64,000 bases of DNA from Zeaxanthinibacter sp. PT1 (GTDB taxonomy: Bacteria; Bacteroidota; Bacteroidia; Flavobacteriales; Flavobacteriaceae), in the NCBI RefSeq assembly GCF_028464225.1, contig NZ_JAQPCN010000001.1:1488001-1552000 (forward strand), written 5' to 3'. The notes under the pieces were generated by a model. The model was not told the DNA's origin and did no database searches. It saw only the letters and a list, made by a program, of their open reading frames with translations. Shown piece by piece: positions 26,075-35,790 of the stretch (position 1 is the first letter of the stretch; each line of letters starts with the position of its first letter). A program made the translations under genes and the position numbers.

Positions 26075-28258
26075 ATGAAAATAGTTCCCCTTTTTTGTTT
26101 TTTGGGTCTTTCGTTAATGCAGCTGGCCATAGGCCAGGAAAAGCAGATAAGCCTCGAAGAGATCTACGACGGCACCTTCAGTACGGAGGGGCTTGAGGTT
26201 CTCCGATCTATGGATAATGGCAAACAGTATAGTGTACTTAATTTTGACCGATCTGATCGCAAAAGCACTATAGACTTGTACGATTACGATACCCAGGAAA
26301 AGGTGGAAACATTGGTGAACTCAGCCGATTTTAAAGACATCCCTTTCTTTACCTCTTATGAGTTCAGTGATGATGAATCTAAAGTAATACTCGCAACAGA
26401 GATAGAACCTATTTTCAGGCATTCCAGGATTGGGATCTATTATGTATACGACGTAGAAAGTAAAGAACTGACAAGGATCTCGGACCAAAAGATACGGGAA
26501 CCCTCCCTTTCTCCTGACGGCTCTAACGTTGCTTATGTATATGAAAACAATATGTATATACTGGACCTTGAAACTTCAGAAACTATACAGCTGACCACGG
26601 ATGGGAAAATCAACAGCGTAATCAACGGAGTGACCGATTGGGTATATGAAGAAGAATTTGCGTTCGTAAAAGCCTTTGAATGGAATTCTGACGGCAGTAA
26701 GATCGCCTTCCTTCGCTTTGATGAATCCGAAGTGCCTGAATTTTCCATGGATGTTATTGGACAGGAACTCTACCCTTCACAACACCGTTTTAAATACCCG
26801 AAAGCAGGAGAGGATAATGCTGTGGTTTCCTTGAATATATACGATAGAAAAAAAAGGGAAACCTCTATGGCGGACCTCGGTAACCCTTACTACATCCCGA
26901 GGATCAAATGGAGGAACCACCCACAGCACCTGAGCGTACAGACCCTGAACCGCCACCAGAACGAATTGGTCCTCTACGACGTTAACGCTAAAAACATGGA
27001 GACTTCTGTTCTTCTCAGGGAGAAGGACGATGCTTATGTGGATATTCACGATAACCTCACTTTCCTCGCTGATGACAGTTTTATCTGGACCAGTGAACGC
27101 GACGGGTATAATCATATTTATCTCTACGACGAGGATGGAGAACTTATGAACCAGATCACAAAAGGTTCATGGGAGGTGACAAACTACTATGGCTACGATC
27201 AAAATGAAGATAGGGTTTATTACCAGTCTACAGAGAATGGTTCTATTAATCGGGATGTATACGCCATTAGTAGCGGTGGTGAAGATAAGATGCGATTAAC
27301 CAAACAGGAGGGGACCAATCACGCCGACTTCAGTGCAGATTTCACCTATTTCATTAACACCTTTTCCAATGCCGAAACTCCCCCGGTCTATACACTTCAT
27401 ATGTCCAGGGAAGGCGAGCTGGTTAAAGTACTTGAGGATAATGGAGCCTTGAAGAATTTATTAAAGGATTACCAGTTGAGCCCTAAAGAATTCTCTACCA
27501 TCAATATCAACGGGAACGAGCTGAACATGTGGATGGTGAAACCCTTGGATTTGGACCCGGATAAAAAATACCCCCTATTACTTTTTCAATACAGTGGTCC
27601 CGGATCACAGCAGGTGGCTAACCGCTGGATGGGGACTAATGATTACTGGCACCAGCTTTTGGCTGAAAAAGGGATTGTCGTTGCCTGTGTAGACGGTCGC
27701 GGTACAGGGTTAAAAGGACGTGATTTTAAAAAGGTGACTTACCAGGAACTTGGGAAGTACGAGGTAGAAGACCAGATATCTGCAGCAAAAGTACTTAGTG
27801 AACTACCTTATATAGACGATGCACGTACGGGTATATGGGGCTGGAGTTACGGTGGTTTTATGTCGACCAACTGCCTGCTGAAAGGGAACGATACTTTTGA
27901 GATGGCTGTCGCGGTAGCCCCTGTGACCAGCTGGCGATTTTACGACACCATCTATACAGAACGATATATGCGTACTCCTCAGGAAAATGCGTCCGGCTAC
28001 GATGAGAATTCGCCCCTGAATTACCCTGAACTACTTCAAGGTGATTACCTGTTGGTCCATGGGTCTGGTGATGACAACGTTCATGTTCAGAATACCATGA
28101 GGATGATCGAAGCCCTTGTACAGGCCAATAAGCAATTTGACTGGGCTATTTACCCGGACCGGAATCACGGTATCTACGGGGGGAATACACGCTTGCACCT
28201 GTATACCATGATGACCGATTTTATGATTGAAAATTTACTGAAAACCGATAACCAATAA
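26075..28258 (+). CDS. Dipeptidyl peptidase IV (S9B prolyl peptidase), exported
   Basis: The 727-residue protein has a signal peptide (MKIVPLFCFLGLSLMQLAIGQ). Residues 30-480 form the eight-bladed propeller, with the double-Glu N-terminus-binding motif in DWVYEEEFAF. The alpha/beta hydrolase domain carries S591 in GWSYGG, D666 in GSGDDNVH and H698 in RNHGI. It removes X-Pro or X-Ala dipeptides from peptides in the periplasm or at the surface. Two POT peptide transporters follow, the first after only 14 bases, so the released dipeptides are probably imported by them. Confidence 0.93.
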   Translation: MKIVPLFCFLGLSLMQLAIGQEKQISLEEIYDGTFSTEGLEVLRSMDNGKQYSVLNFDRSDRKSTIDLYDYDTQEKVETLVNSADFKDIPFFTSYEFSDDESKVILATEIEPIFRHSRIGIYYVYDVESKELTRISDQKIREPSLSPDGSNVAYVYENNMYILDLETSETIQLTTDGKINSVINGVTDWVYEEEFAFVKAFEWNSDGSKIAFLRFDESEVPEFSMDVIGQELYPSQHRFKYPKAGEDNAVVSLNIYDRKKRETSMADLGNPYYIPRIKWRNHPQHLSVQTLNRHQNELVLYDVNAKNMETSVLLREKDDAYVDIHDNLTFLADDSFIWTSERDGYNHIYLYDEDGELMNQITKGSWEVTNYYGYDQNEDRVYYQSTENGSINRDVYAISSGGEDKMRLTKQEGTNHADFSADFTYFINTFSNAETPPVYTLHMSREGELVKVLEDNGALKNLLKDYQLSPKEFSTININGNELNMWMVKPLDLDPDKKYPLLLFQYSGPGSQQVANRWMGTNDYWHQLLAEKGIVVACVDGRGTGLKGRDFKKVTYQELGKYEVEDQISAAKVLSELPYIDDARTGIWGWSYGGFMSTNCLLKGNDTFEMAVAVAPVTSWRFYDTIYTERYMRTPQENASGYDENSPLNYPELLQGDYLLVHGSGDDNVHVQNTMRMIEALVQANKQFDWAIYPDRNHGIYGGNTRLHLYTMMTDFMIENLLKTDNQ

Positions 28259-28272
28259 ATAGTTAACTGATC

Positions 28273-29805
28273 ATGGATACTAAAACCGAATTCATGGAAG
28301 AACAGCAAATGTTCGGCCATCCGAAAGGACTCTTTTATCTTTTCTTCGCTGAGCTCTGGGAGCGATTTAGTTTTTACGGAATGCGTGCCCTGCTGACGCT
28401 TTACATGGTAAACGTGATCTTTGAAGCCTTAGTTGCCAGGGATTATGCCGCGGCAGCCGTTTACTCGTCCTATGGTTCACTTGTGTACGCATCAACTGTG
28501 ATCGGTGGGAGGATTTCCGACACCATCCTCGGGATGCGGAAATCAATCTTTCTCGGTGGTGTCCTGATGGCCTTGGGACACTTTGTATTAGCCATTGAAA
28601 ATAATATGGCCTTCTACCTGGCCCTTGCACTGATCGTTGTGGGCAATGGTTTCTTTAAGCCTAATATTTCAACCTTTGTGGGAGCCCTGTACAAGGATGG
28701 TGATCCAAGGAAAGATTCAGGGTTCGTGATCTTCTATATGGGAATCAATATTGGTGGATTCGCCGCCCCGCTGCTTTGCGGTTGGTTGGGGAGTGAATAT
28801 GGCTGGCATTACGGATTTGGACTTGCAGGGATAGGAATGCTAACTGGTCTTATTTTCTTCTGGAATGGGATTAGGAAAAACGTGTTCGGGGATAAGGGAA
28901 TGCCTCCCAGTGAGGCCGTCCTGGAAAAAAAGGTTGTAGGAGTTAAACAAAAAGTGCTGGTGCCGGTTCTCGCCTGTGCCGCAGCCCCGGTGATCGCTTT
29001 TCTGCTATCGTCCTATCGTCCGCTGGGTGCGGAAGGAAGCTTCTTTGAGGACCAGAATATCGTAAACGTGATCTTTAAGCTGGTAGGAGTAACCATACTG
29101 TTATACCTGGGTTATATTATGTTTAAAGCCACCCTTGATGAACGTAAGAAACTCTTCATGGCTGTGTTGATTACATTTTTCATGACTATTTTCTGGGGGT
29201 TCCATGAGCTTTCGGGAAGTGTGATTACACTCTTCGCCGAACGTAATGTAAACCTGAGTATTGTGGATGCGGCGCAGACGAATGCGCTTAATTCCATGTA
29301 TATCATAATTCTCTCCATACCGATCTCACTATTGTTCACCTATCTCTCAAAGAAGAAACTGAACCCGAGAACTCCATATAAATTCGGGATGGGTCTTGCA
29401 TTTGCAGGGATCAGCTTTTACATCCTGGCCTTGAGTGGTGGAAGTGCCGACGAAAACGGGATGGTTCCTTTCAGCTATCTGTTGATTATGTATTTCCTTA
29501 TCTCGGTAGGAGAATTATTTATGTCTCCGGTTGGTCTTTCAAAGATTACGGATCTTTCGCCTAAACGGATCGTGGCTTTTATGATGGGAGTTTGGTTCCT
29601 GTCTTCAGCTTTTGCCTTCCAGGTGGTTGGTTTTATAGGTAAGCAACTGGCGGTAGAGAGTACTGATGCCAATGTGGGTGGTTTTGAATCACTGGATATC
29701 TACATCAATGGATTTGAGTTGATCGCACAATATGCCCTAGGAGCCGCTGTTATTGTTTTGGTAACTGCACCGCTGATGAAAAGGCTGATGGGAGACGTTC
29801 ACTAG
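28273..29805 (+). CDS. Proton-dependent oligopeptide (POT/PTR2) transporter 1
   Basis: The 510-residue protein has about 12-14 membrane helices. The POT signature is visible: ELWERFSFYGMRALLTLYM carries the ExxER-type motif in helix 1, and GNGFFKPNISTFVGALY plus FYMGINIGGFAAP form the PTR2 family signatures. It imports di- and tripeptides with protons. It starts 14 bases after the peptidase stop, so the two are co-transcribed. Confidence 0.93.
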   Translation: MDTKTEFMEEQQMFGHPKGLFYLFFAELWERFSFYGMRALLTLYMVNVIFEALVARDYAAAAVYSSYGSLVYASTVIGGRISDTILGMRKSIFLGGVLMALGHFVLAIENNMAFYLALALIVVGNGFFKPNISTFVGALYKDGDPRKDSGFVIFYMGINIGGFAAPLLCGWLGSEYGWHYGFGLAGIGMLTGLIFFWNGIRKNVFGDKGMPPSEAVLEKKVVGVKQKVLVPVLACAAAPVIAFLLSSYRPLGAEGSFFEDQNIVNVIFKLVGVTILLYLGYIMFKATLDERKKLFMAVLITFFMTIFWGFHELSGSVITLFAERNVNLSIVDAAQTNALNSMYIIILSIPISLLFTYLSKKKLNPRTPYKFGMGLAFAGISFYILALSGGSADENGMVPFSYLLIMYFLISVGELFMSPVGLSKITDLSPKRIVAFMMGVWFLSSAFAFQVVGFIGKQLAVESTDANVGGFESLDIYINGFELIAQYALGAAVIVLVTAPLMKRLMGDVH

Positions 29806-29932
29806 GTAAATACTTAAACCGTACCTCGAGTTATTCGCTGCTCATGGCATTCCGGATCTAATTTTAAGGTAGTATTGTGCCGACATAGACGGAACTTTAT
29901 TATTTTGGTAGCAACCAATTAGAGCCAACCAG

Positions 29933-31696
29933 ATGAATACTGATATCGAGAATTTATTTAAAGATAAAGTGCTCGGCCACCCGGCCGGGCTTTTTGTATT
30001 GTTCTTTACCGAAATGTGGGAACGTTTTTCCTTTTATGGAATGCGAGTGCTGTTAGTACTATTTCTCACTGCCCCGGTGATTGGTGATAATCCCGGATGG
30101 GAATGGCCAAGAGAACATGCGCTAGCCTTAATAGGTACCTATGCTTCCCTGCTATACCTGACCCCGATTCTCGGTGGCTATATAGCCGATAAATTGATCG
30201 GGTACAAAAAAGCGATTATCATCGGCTGTTTTATTATGACCCTGGGGCATGCCTGTATGGCTATAGAAACGGTTTGGTCCCTGTATATTGGATTAGCATT
30301 CCTTATTATCGGTACCGGGTTTTTTAAGCCCAATATTACCTCGGTAATTTCTGAAATGTATCGTGGGAAGGAATCCAAGAAAGACGGGGCATATACAATA
30401 TTTTACATGGGGGTCAATGCAGGGGCATTCTTCGGGATGATGCTCTGTGGTTACCTGGCAGAGAATTACGGTTGGTCCTGGGGATTCGGACTCGCAGGTA
30501 TCTTCATGTTTCTCGGGATGCTTCAATTCTGGCTTGCCAGTCCGCTTTTCGGCAGGATAGGAGAAAAGCCTATGAAAACATCTGAAGTCCTTGGGGAGAC
30601 CTCCGATACTCAACCCGATCCTGATGAAGAAAAACGGAATCCTTTTACACCCTTGGACTACCTGTTGATCATACTATCATCTCTTGGGGGGCTGTTATAT
30701 CTTTTCAATGATCCGATCTCCAAAATTGAAGGCATTAATTTCCTGAACTTTGAATTGTTCGGAATGGAGGGGTCTAATGCAACGGTCCTGCTATCATTAA
30801 TATTATTCTTAATTCTTATCGTAAGCCGCACTCTGCGCTATACCCCGGTAATCCGGAATCGTATTTTTGCCGTTGCCATATTCGGGCTTTTTACGGTCAT
30901 CTTTTTTGCCACATTTGAGCAAAACTTGGGGACAATGACCATTTTTGCAAGAGATTATACCAACCGTACCCTGACGGGATCCGCTTCCCTGGTCTTTAAA
31001 ATAGTGGACGCTCTTTTAACTACCGTTCCCATGATGATCATCACCTGGGTACTGTACCTCTTGTTCAAGAAAACTTATTCCAGGATACCCTGGTCTAACT
31101 GGGCGCTGGGAATCGCTTTTGCAGGGATATGGGGACTACTTATATTCAGATTGTACGATAAGTTTGCACAGGAGGGGAACGAAGTAGAGGCTAGTTGGTT
31201 TGCCATTCTGAACTCTTTCTTCATTATTACATTGGCTCCCCTGTTCTCCAGGTGGTGGGAAAGTAAATACAACCCCAGTGCCGCGCATAAATACGGTATC
31301 GGGCTCATATTGCAGGGCCTAGGTTTCGGGGTATTGGTTTTCGGTACTCTTAGCATACCACAGGGAGCGGCAACCGCATCAGTTAGTATGATCTACCTTA
31401 TTCTTTCCTATCTTCTGATCACCTCCGGGGAACTATGTGTCTCACCCGTCGGATTGTCCTACCTGAGTAAATTGGTACCTCCGCGAATGATCGGGTTCAT
31501 GTTTGGAATCTGGTATTTGGCCATCGCCATCGGTCAGAAATTGGCAGGAACCTTAGGAGGAATGATAGACCAGATCACTGCCGAATACTCGCTTAGCAGC
31601 TTCTTCCTGATCTTTACGGTCTTATGTATCGGGATTGGCTTTATCTCTATAATTCTAAACAAGCCATTGAAACGAATGATGCATGGAATCAGGTAA
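29933..31696 (+). CDS. Proton-dependent oligopeptide (POT/PTR2) transporter 2
   Basis: The 587-residue paralogue of the preceding transporter shows the same ExxER motif (EMWERFSFYGMRVLLVLF) and PTR2 signatures (GTGFFKPNITSV, FYMGVNAGAFFG). It is longer, with an extra hydrophilic stretch near 215-240 (TSDTQPDPDEEKRNPF) and more helices. The 127-base gap upstream contains a TTG (29875-29877) and a TTATTTTG (29900-29907), so a separate promoter is possible. Its stop nearly abuts the convergent comEC gene. The pair probably differs in peptide specificity (inference). Confidence 0.93.
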   Translation: MNTDIENLFKDKVLGHPAGLFVLFFTEMWERFSFYGMRVLLVLFLTAPVIGDNPGWEWPREHALALIGTYASLLYLTPILGGYIADKLIGYKKAIIIGCFIMTLGHACMAIETVWSLYIGLAFLIIGTGFFKPNITSVISEMYRGKESKKDGAYTIFYMGVNAGAFFGMMLCGYLAENYGWSWGFGLAGIFMFLGMLQFWLASPLFGRIGEKPMKTSEVLGETSDTQPDPDEEKRNPFTPLDYLLIILSSLGGLLYLFNDPISKIEGINFLNFELFGMEGSNATVLLSLILFLILIVSRTLRYTPVIRNRIFAVAIFGLFTVIFFATFEQNLGTMTIFARDYTNRTLTGSASLVFKIVDALLTTVPMMIITWVLYLLFKKTYSRIPWSNWALGIAFAGIWGLLIFRLYDKFAQEGNEVEASWFAILNSFFIITLAPLFSRWWESKYNPSAAHKYGIGLILQGLGFGVLVFGTLSIPQGAATASVSMIYLILSYLLITSGELCVSPVGLSYLSKLVPPRMIGFMFGIWYLAIAIGQKLAGTLGGMIDQITAEYSLSSFFLIFTVLCIGIGFISIILNKPLKRMMHGIR

Positions 31697-31697
31697 A

Positions 31698-33701
31698 TTA
31701 ATCCCCGGGGTCTAATAACAGGGCCCCGTCTGCACCAGTGTAGTGGAAGGGGATACCTCGATCCTGGCAACTCTTACGCCAGCGATCCACGTAGCTGTGA
31801 TAATTACTGCCATCCGCGATGATCATTTGGGGGTTGTTATAATCTATAAAACGATCCAGGTGTAAGCCGGGGGAGTTTGTAAACAGCACCCACCTGGGAT
31901 TAGGGGTGAGCTGATCTGCAGGAGTGTTTTTACCCACGATCACAAGATCAGCTCCTCGATACTCATAGAAATTTTCCAGGGATCGGTGTTGTTGCCTCCT
32001 GATATTTTCTCCGATCCGGAAGGCTCGTGTAGATTGTGCAGGGTTATCATCATTAGTGTATACGGTCATGCTTTGCCCTGCCTGGTGCAATAACTGTGTT
32101 TTACCATTTTGATGCATGACCCACAGGCTTTCTCTCTGTGATGTTTTCAGAAGGATGAACATGGAATAGAGCTGTAAGATCAGGAGTACTATACAGCCGC
32201 TAAGGATCCTTCGCAGTGAAGGTTTTTCTAAACACCATAAGAAACTAATCACCAGGCAGGCGCTTATGATCAGCATTGGCAAGTCAAAACTGATCTCGCT
32301 GAAAATAAAATCCTGCTGATCGGAGATCCAGTAAACCAGCTGGTTTTGCGTATTTATTATGGAGTGATAGAGGGCTGCGAGAAATTTCGGTAAACTTCCA
32401 ACAGCGGCCCATATGGTGATAAAGATGCCCCCACCGAGAATAATTCCAAGGAATGGGATGATGAAAAGGTTACTTATAAAGAAAAGTCCGGGGAACTGGT
32501 GGAAGTAATAAAGACTTAAAGGAAGTACGCCTAGCTGTGCCGTGAAACTTACAACGGTAAGCTGCCAGGCTCTTCTGAGTATAAAATTTTTGGGTGACCA
32601 AAGCCTGCAGATCCTGGGATAACCCCATAATATGCAGAGTACAGCTGCATAACTCAACTGGAAACCGACCTGGAATAAAAGCCCGGGATTGATGAGCAAC
32701 AGTATAAAGAACATGGAAAGGGCTAGGATATTAAAACTATTACTGGGCCTGTTAAGGTAGAGGGCGTAGGCGACAAAAGAGAACATGGCCACCGCCCGCA
32801 GAACGGAAGGTGTAAAGCCGGCAATCAAGGCATAAGACCATAGGATAGTTACCAGCAATATTAATTTGAAGACGGCACCTCTCGGTGATCGGTCCAGGAA
32901 TCCCAAAAGGAAATGAAAGATGTAAAGAAGAATGCCAACGTGCAATCCTGATACGGCCAGTATGTGTATTGCCCCGGCATTTTTATAGGCGGTGTAAGTG
33001 TCCTCTTCAATATCAATTCGATCACCAAAGAGTAGCGCCTGTATTATGGCCAGCTCCTGTCCTTTAAAGCCTGAAGAGTGGAGAGAATCTGTCAGCATTT
33101 TCCTGAATGATGACGCAATCCCCGGAATGGTAGTCCTATAGGAAGTCGTAATTCTATAACTTCCGGGAGCCGGTCTCAAGCGGGAATAAACCCCTAATTC
33201 CTGCATATAGGTTTTGTAATTGAACTGGCGGGGATTTAAAGGGGGTCTGATGGCTTCCATCTCTGCCATTGCTATAAGCTCCTGGTCAATTAGCAAAGGT
33301 TGCTGAGAGGAGTCCGCAGCCAGGTTAAGGAGAACCTGCCCTTTACTGCTCCTACCATTAATATGAAGAATGTCCGCTAGGTATTGATCCGTATATGCAG
33401 TCGATTTCAGGACCTTCCTGATCTTTAAATGCCATTGATGGGTGCCTTGAGGCCATGGGGAAGGTTTTTCTCTTGAAAGTTTAATGCTGAGAACACCCAG
33501 GAGTATAACCGTCAGAGCAACCACTATTTCATAAGTATACTTCCGGCGATCTCTTTGATTGTAATGCATGCCCAGGTAACTAAGACCGCTTAATACCAAT
33601 AATAGAATAATCCAAGTTTGGATATTTACATAGTGGGAGAGGGCTATACCAAATGCCAGGCAGAAGGTGAGCTGAATCGGTATGAACCGAAGCGCGGTCA
33701 T
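31698..33701 (-). CDS. comEC: ComEC/Rec2-family DNA-uptake membrane protein
   Basis: The start is the ATG at 33701 (667 residues), which overlaps the NlpC/P60 stop as TGATG; the open frame runs 13 codons further. There are two or three N-terminal helices, an OB-like DUF4131 domain (about 40-190), the Competence domain with HILAVSGLHVGILLYIF, and a C-terminal region without the full metallo-beta-lactamase HxHxDH motif. The C-terminal nuclease-like part therefore looks degenerate or reduced. ComEC forms the inner-membrane channel for single-stranded DNA in natural transformation. No other com genes are nearby. Confidence 0.85.
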   Translation of the reverse strand: MTALRFIPIQLTFCLAFGIALSHYVNIQTWIILLLVLSGLSYLGMHYNQRDRRKYTYEIVVALTVILLGVLSIKLSREKPSPWPQGTHQWHLKIRKVLKSTAYTDQYLADILHINGRSSKGQVLLNLAADSSQQPLLIDQELIAMAEMEAIRPPLNPRQFNYKTYMQELGVYSRLRPAPGSYRITTSYRTTIPGIASSFRKMLTDSLHSSGFKGQELAIIQALLFGDRIDIEEDTYTAYKNAGAIHILAVSGLHVGILLYIFHFLLGFLDRSPRGAVFKLILLVTILWSYALIAGFTPSVLRAVAMFSFVAYALYLNRPSNSFNILALSMFFILLLINPGLLFQVGFQLSYAAVLCILWGYPRICRLWSPKNFILRRAWQLTVVSFTAQLGVLPLSLYYFHQFPGLFFISNLFIIPFLGIILGGGIFITIWAAVGSLPKFLAALYHSIINTQNQLVYWISDQQDFIFSEISFDLPMLIISACLVISFLWCLEKPSLRRILSGCIVLLILQLYSMFILLKTSQRESLWVMHQNGKTQLLHQAGQSMTVYTNDDNPAQSTRAFRIGENIRRQQHRSLENFYEYRGADLVIVGKNTPADQLTPNPRWVLFTNSPGLHLDRFIDYNNPQMIIADGSNYHSYVDRWRKSCQDRGIPFHYTGADGALLLDPGD

Positions 33702-34264
33702 CAGAGGATACGGGCCGCCTTGACAAAGGCGTAATTCCAATATCCTTCTTTGAGAGAGGAAACTATGACCCCGCGTGAGGTCGTTGAATGGATGAACTTA
33801 ATATCATCCCCGTCTACATCGACAACCAATCCTACATGGTTGATCTTATGATTTCTTCGGCCGGTGGTAAAAAAAAGAAGGTCACCCTTGTCTACCTGTT
33901 CTACCCTTATACGTTTTCCTTCTTCGGCCATCTGGTGAGATACTCTCGGGAGCGGCACATTGTGTTCTCCGAAGGCCACATAAAGCAATCCTGAGCAGTC
34001 CATACCGCTTTGGGTCGTTCCGCCGTATTTGTATTTTACCCCGGAATAATTGAGCGCAGTGCTAATGATCCTGTCGGCCTTTTTGTTGGAATCGGGAATT
34101 GCAATATCTGCCGCATCCTTAGTATTGGTGAGATCGGGCTTTTCTGTGACCGGACTCGCAGAAACACTGACTTTTCGCTCTTCAGAATAGGAAGTGCTTC
34201 TCTTTACTCCGCCACAGCTGGCGAGTATCAACAACAGGATAAGGGAGGTAATTCTGCGGTCCAT
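33701..34264 (-). CDS. NlpC/P60 (C40) cell-wall peptidase lipoprotein
   Basis: The 187-residue protein has a lipobox Cys in LLILASCGGVKR, then a low-complexity linker, then an NlpC/P60 domain with catalytic Cys in MDCSGLLYVAF, His in INHVGLVVD and a third polar residue in FIHSTTSRG. It cleaves D-Glu-diaminopimelate type bonds in peptidoglycan stems. It overlaps comEC by one base, so the two are co-expressed from the promoter near 34.3 kb. Confidence 0.88.
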   Translation of the reverse strand: MDRRITSLILLLILASCGGVKRSTSYSEERKVSVSASPVTEKPDLTNTKDAADIAIPDSNKKADRIISTALNYSGVKYKYGGTTQSGMDCSGLLYVAFGEHNVPLPRVSHQMAEEGKRIRVEQVDKGDLLFFTTGRRNHKINHVGLVVDVDGDDIKFIHSTTSRGVIVSSLKEGYWNYAFVKAARIL

Positions 34265-34292
34265 CCAAGGAAACTTAAGTGCTCTTGGTTCT

Positions 34293-34300
34293 CAAAATTA
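34293..34300 (-). promoter_or_regulatory. Predicted promoter -7 box of the NlpC/P60-comEC pair
   Basis: The minus strand reads TAATTTTG, a full TAnnTTTG match, 28 bases before the NlpC/P60 ATG. No -33 TTG is evident at standard spacing. Confidence 0.5.
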
Positions 34301-34376
34301 AGGAAAAATTTCTATGTCGGTACTTTCCTACGTCAAATTTACCCGCTGTGAAATAAGGAAATAAGGAATAACCTGA

Positions 34377-35504
34377 CTATTTCCGGGCATTATTTAAGCC
34401 GGAAATAATAAGCTGGGCTGCTTTTTTGCTGGCACCACGCCCTCCCAGTTTTTGTCGCAATTCCTCGTAAGCACTAAGCTGTTCCTGGCGTTCGGGCCCT
34501 CCTAATATCTTGGCGAGTTCCTGGCCGAGTTTTTCTTTGGTCAAGTCTCCTTGTATTAGTTCTTTGACCACTTCCTTTCCCATAATCAGGTTCACCAGGG
34601 AGATATAATCCAGGGTAATAATCCTTTTGGCGATCTGGTAAGAGATCCAGTTGCCCTTGTAGCATACAACCTGCGGCACTTTCAAAAGAGCGGTTTCCAG
34701 CGTGGCGGTACCACTGGTCACCAGTGCGGCATGGGAGATGCTCAAAAGGTCATAGGTCTTATTTTTTACAAAACTAACATTGTGCTGTCTGACGAAAGTC
34801 TGGTAAAAGGAATCTTCCAGGCTTGGGGCACCGGCGATGACAAACTGGTAATCGTTCATCTCCGCGGCCACGGAAAGCATAACATCCAAGGTTTTCTGTA
34901 CCTCCTGCACCCTGCTCCCCGGTAAGAGGGCTATAACAGGTTTATCGGGGAGAAGATGATGTTCTTGTTTAAAGGTATCTGCGGATACTGCGGGAGAATT
35001 GGCAATGGCATCGATGAGAGGATGTCCCACAAAATGCACGGGGAATTGATGTTTCTTCTCGTAAAAGTCTTTTTCAAAAGGTAGGATGACGAACATCGCA
35101 TCTATGTCTCTCTTGATTTTATTGATCCTGCTTTCCCTTGAAGCCCATATTTGTGGGGAAATGTAATAATTGGTTCTGTAACCCTGTTCCTTCGCCCATT
35201 TCGCGATCCGCAGGTTAAAGCCGGAGAAGTCTATAAAAATGATGACATCCGGATTAAATCGTTCTATATCCTCCTTGCAAAATGAAATGTTTCGGAAAAT
35301 GCTCCTTAAGTTGGCGATCACCTCAAAGAAACCCATGAAAGCCATGGATTTATAATGCCTGGCAAGTGTGCCACCGGCTTTCTGCATTAGATCTCCTCCC
35401 CAGCATCGCAGCTGTGCATTGGGATCCTGAACCCGTAGTTCGCGGATGAGGTTAGAGCCGTGAAGATCGCCGGATGCTTCCCCGGCTATGATATAATATT
35501 TCAT
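34377..35504 (-). CDS. lpxB: Lipid-A-disaccharide synthase
   Basis: The 375-residue GT19 enzyme joins UDP-2,3-diacylglucosamine and lipid X to make the lipid A disaccharide at the inner membrane. Visible motifs are YYIIAGEASGDLHGSNL at the N-terminus, SPQIWASRESRI, the glycine loop ALLPGSRVQEV and SGTATLETALLKVPQVVCYK in the nucleotide-binding half. It follows the small membrane gene with a 1-base gap in a surE-orf-lpxB operon. Confidence 0.95.
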   Translation of the reverse strand: MKYYIIAGEASGDLHGSNLIRELRVQDPNAQLRCWGGDLMQKAGGTLARHYKSMAFMGFFEVIANLRSIFRNISFCKEDIERFNPDVIIFIDFSGFNLRIAKWAKEQGYRTNYYISPQIWASRESRINKIKRDIDAMFVILPFEKDFYEKKHQFPVHFVGHPLIDAIANSPAVSADTFKQEHHLLPDKPVIALLPGSRVQEVQKTLDVMLSVAAEMNDYQFVIAGAPSLEDSFYQTFVRQHNVSFVKNKTYDLLSISHAALVTSGTATLETALLKVPQVVCYKGNWISYQIAKRIITLDYISLVNLIMGKEVVKELIQGDLTKEKLGQELAKILGGPERQEQLSAYEELRQKLGGRGASKKAAQLIISGLNNARK

Positions 35505-35505
35505 T

Positions 35506-35790
35506 TTAGGTGATCTTGAAATAAAGGATGACCAATGCTGTTAGCACGGTGGCCATAAGCACACCCTTGGCACGGTTATCCCTTCTTATCCTTAAGAACC
35601 CGAAAAAAGCGAGCAGGTTCAGAATAGCACCTAGTGCTAAAAGGCTGCCCACATGTTCCTGTTCTACTGCAGCATGCCAGGTATCTGCGATGCTCAGATC
35701 CGAGAAGAGGAGAATATATAATAAGGTTCCGATGGTGTTGGCGATCAGGCCCACGAGGAACCCGGTAAGAATGTCTTTTTTACTGTTCAT
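35506..35790 (-). CDS. Small three-helix membrane protein between surE and lpxB
   Basis: I start at the ATG at 35790 (94 residues, MNSKKDILTGFLVGL), which overlaps the surE stop by one base (TAATG). Three hydrophobic helices are separated by short loops (AVEQEHVG, RIRRDNRAKG). I recognise no family. The one-base couplings on both sides indicate a real and tightly co-translated gene, perhaps linked to envelope functions like its neighbour lpxB (inference). Confidence 0.72.
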   Translation of the reverse strand: MNSKKDILTGFLVGLIANTIGTLLYILLFSDLSIADTWHAAVEQEHVGSLLALGAILNLLAFFGFLRIRRDNRAKGVLMATVLTALVILYFKIT

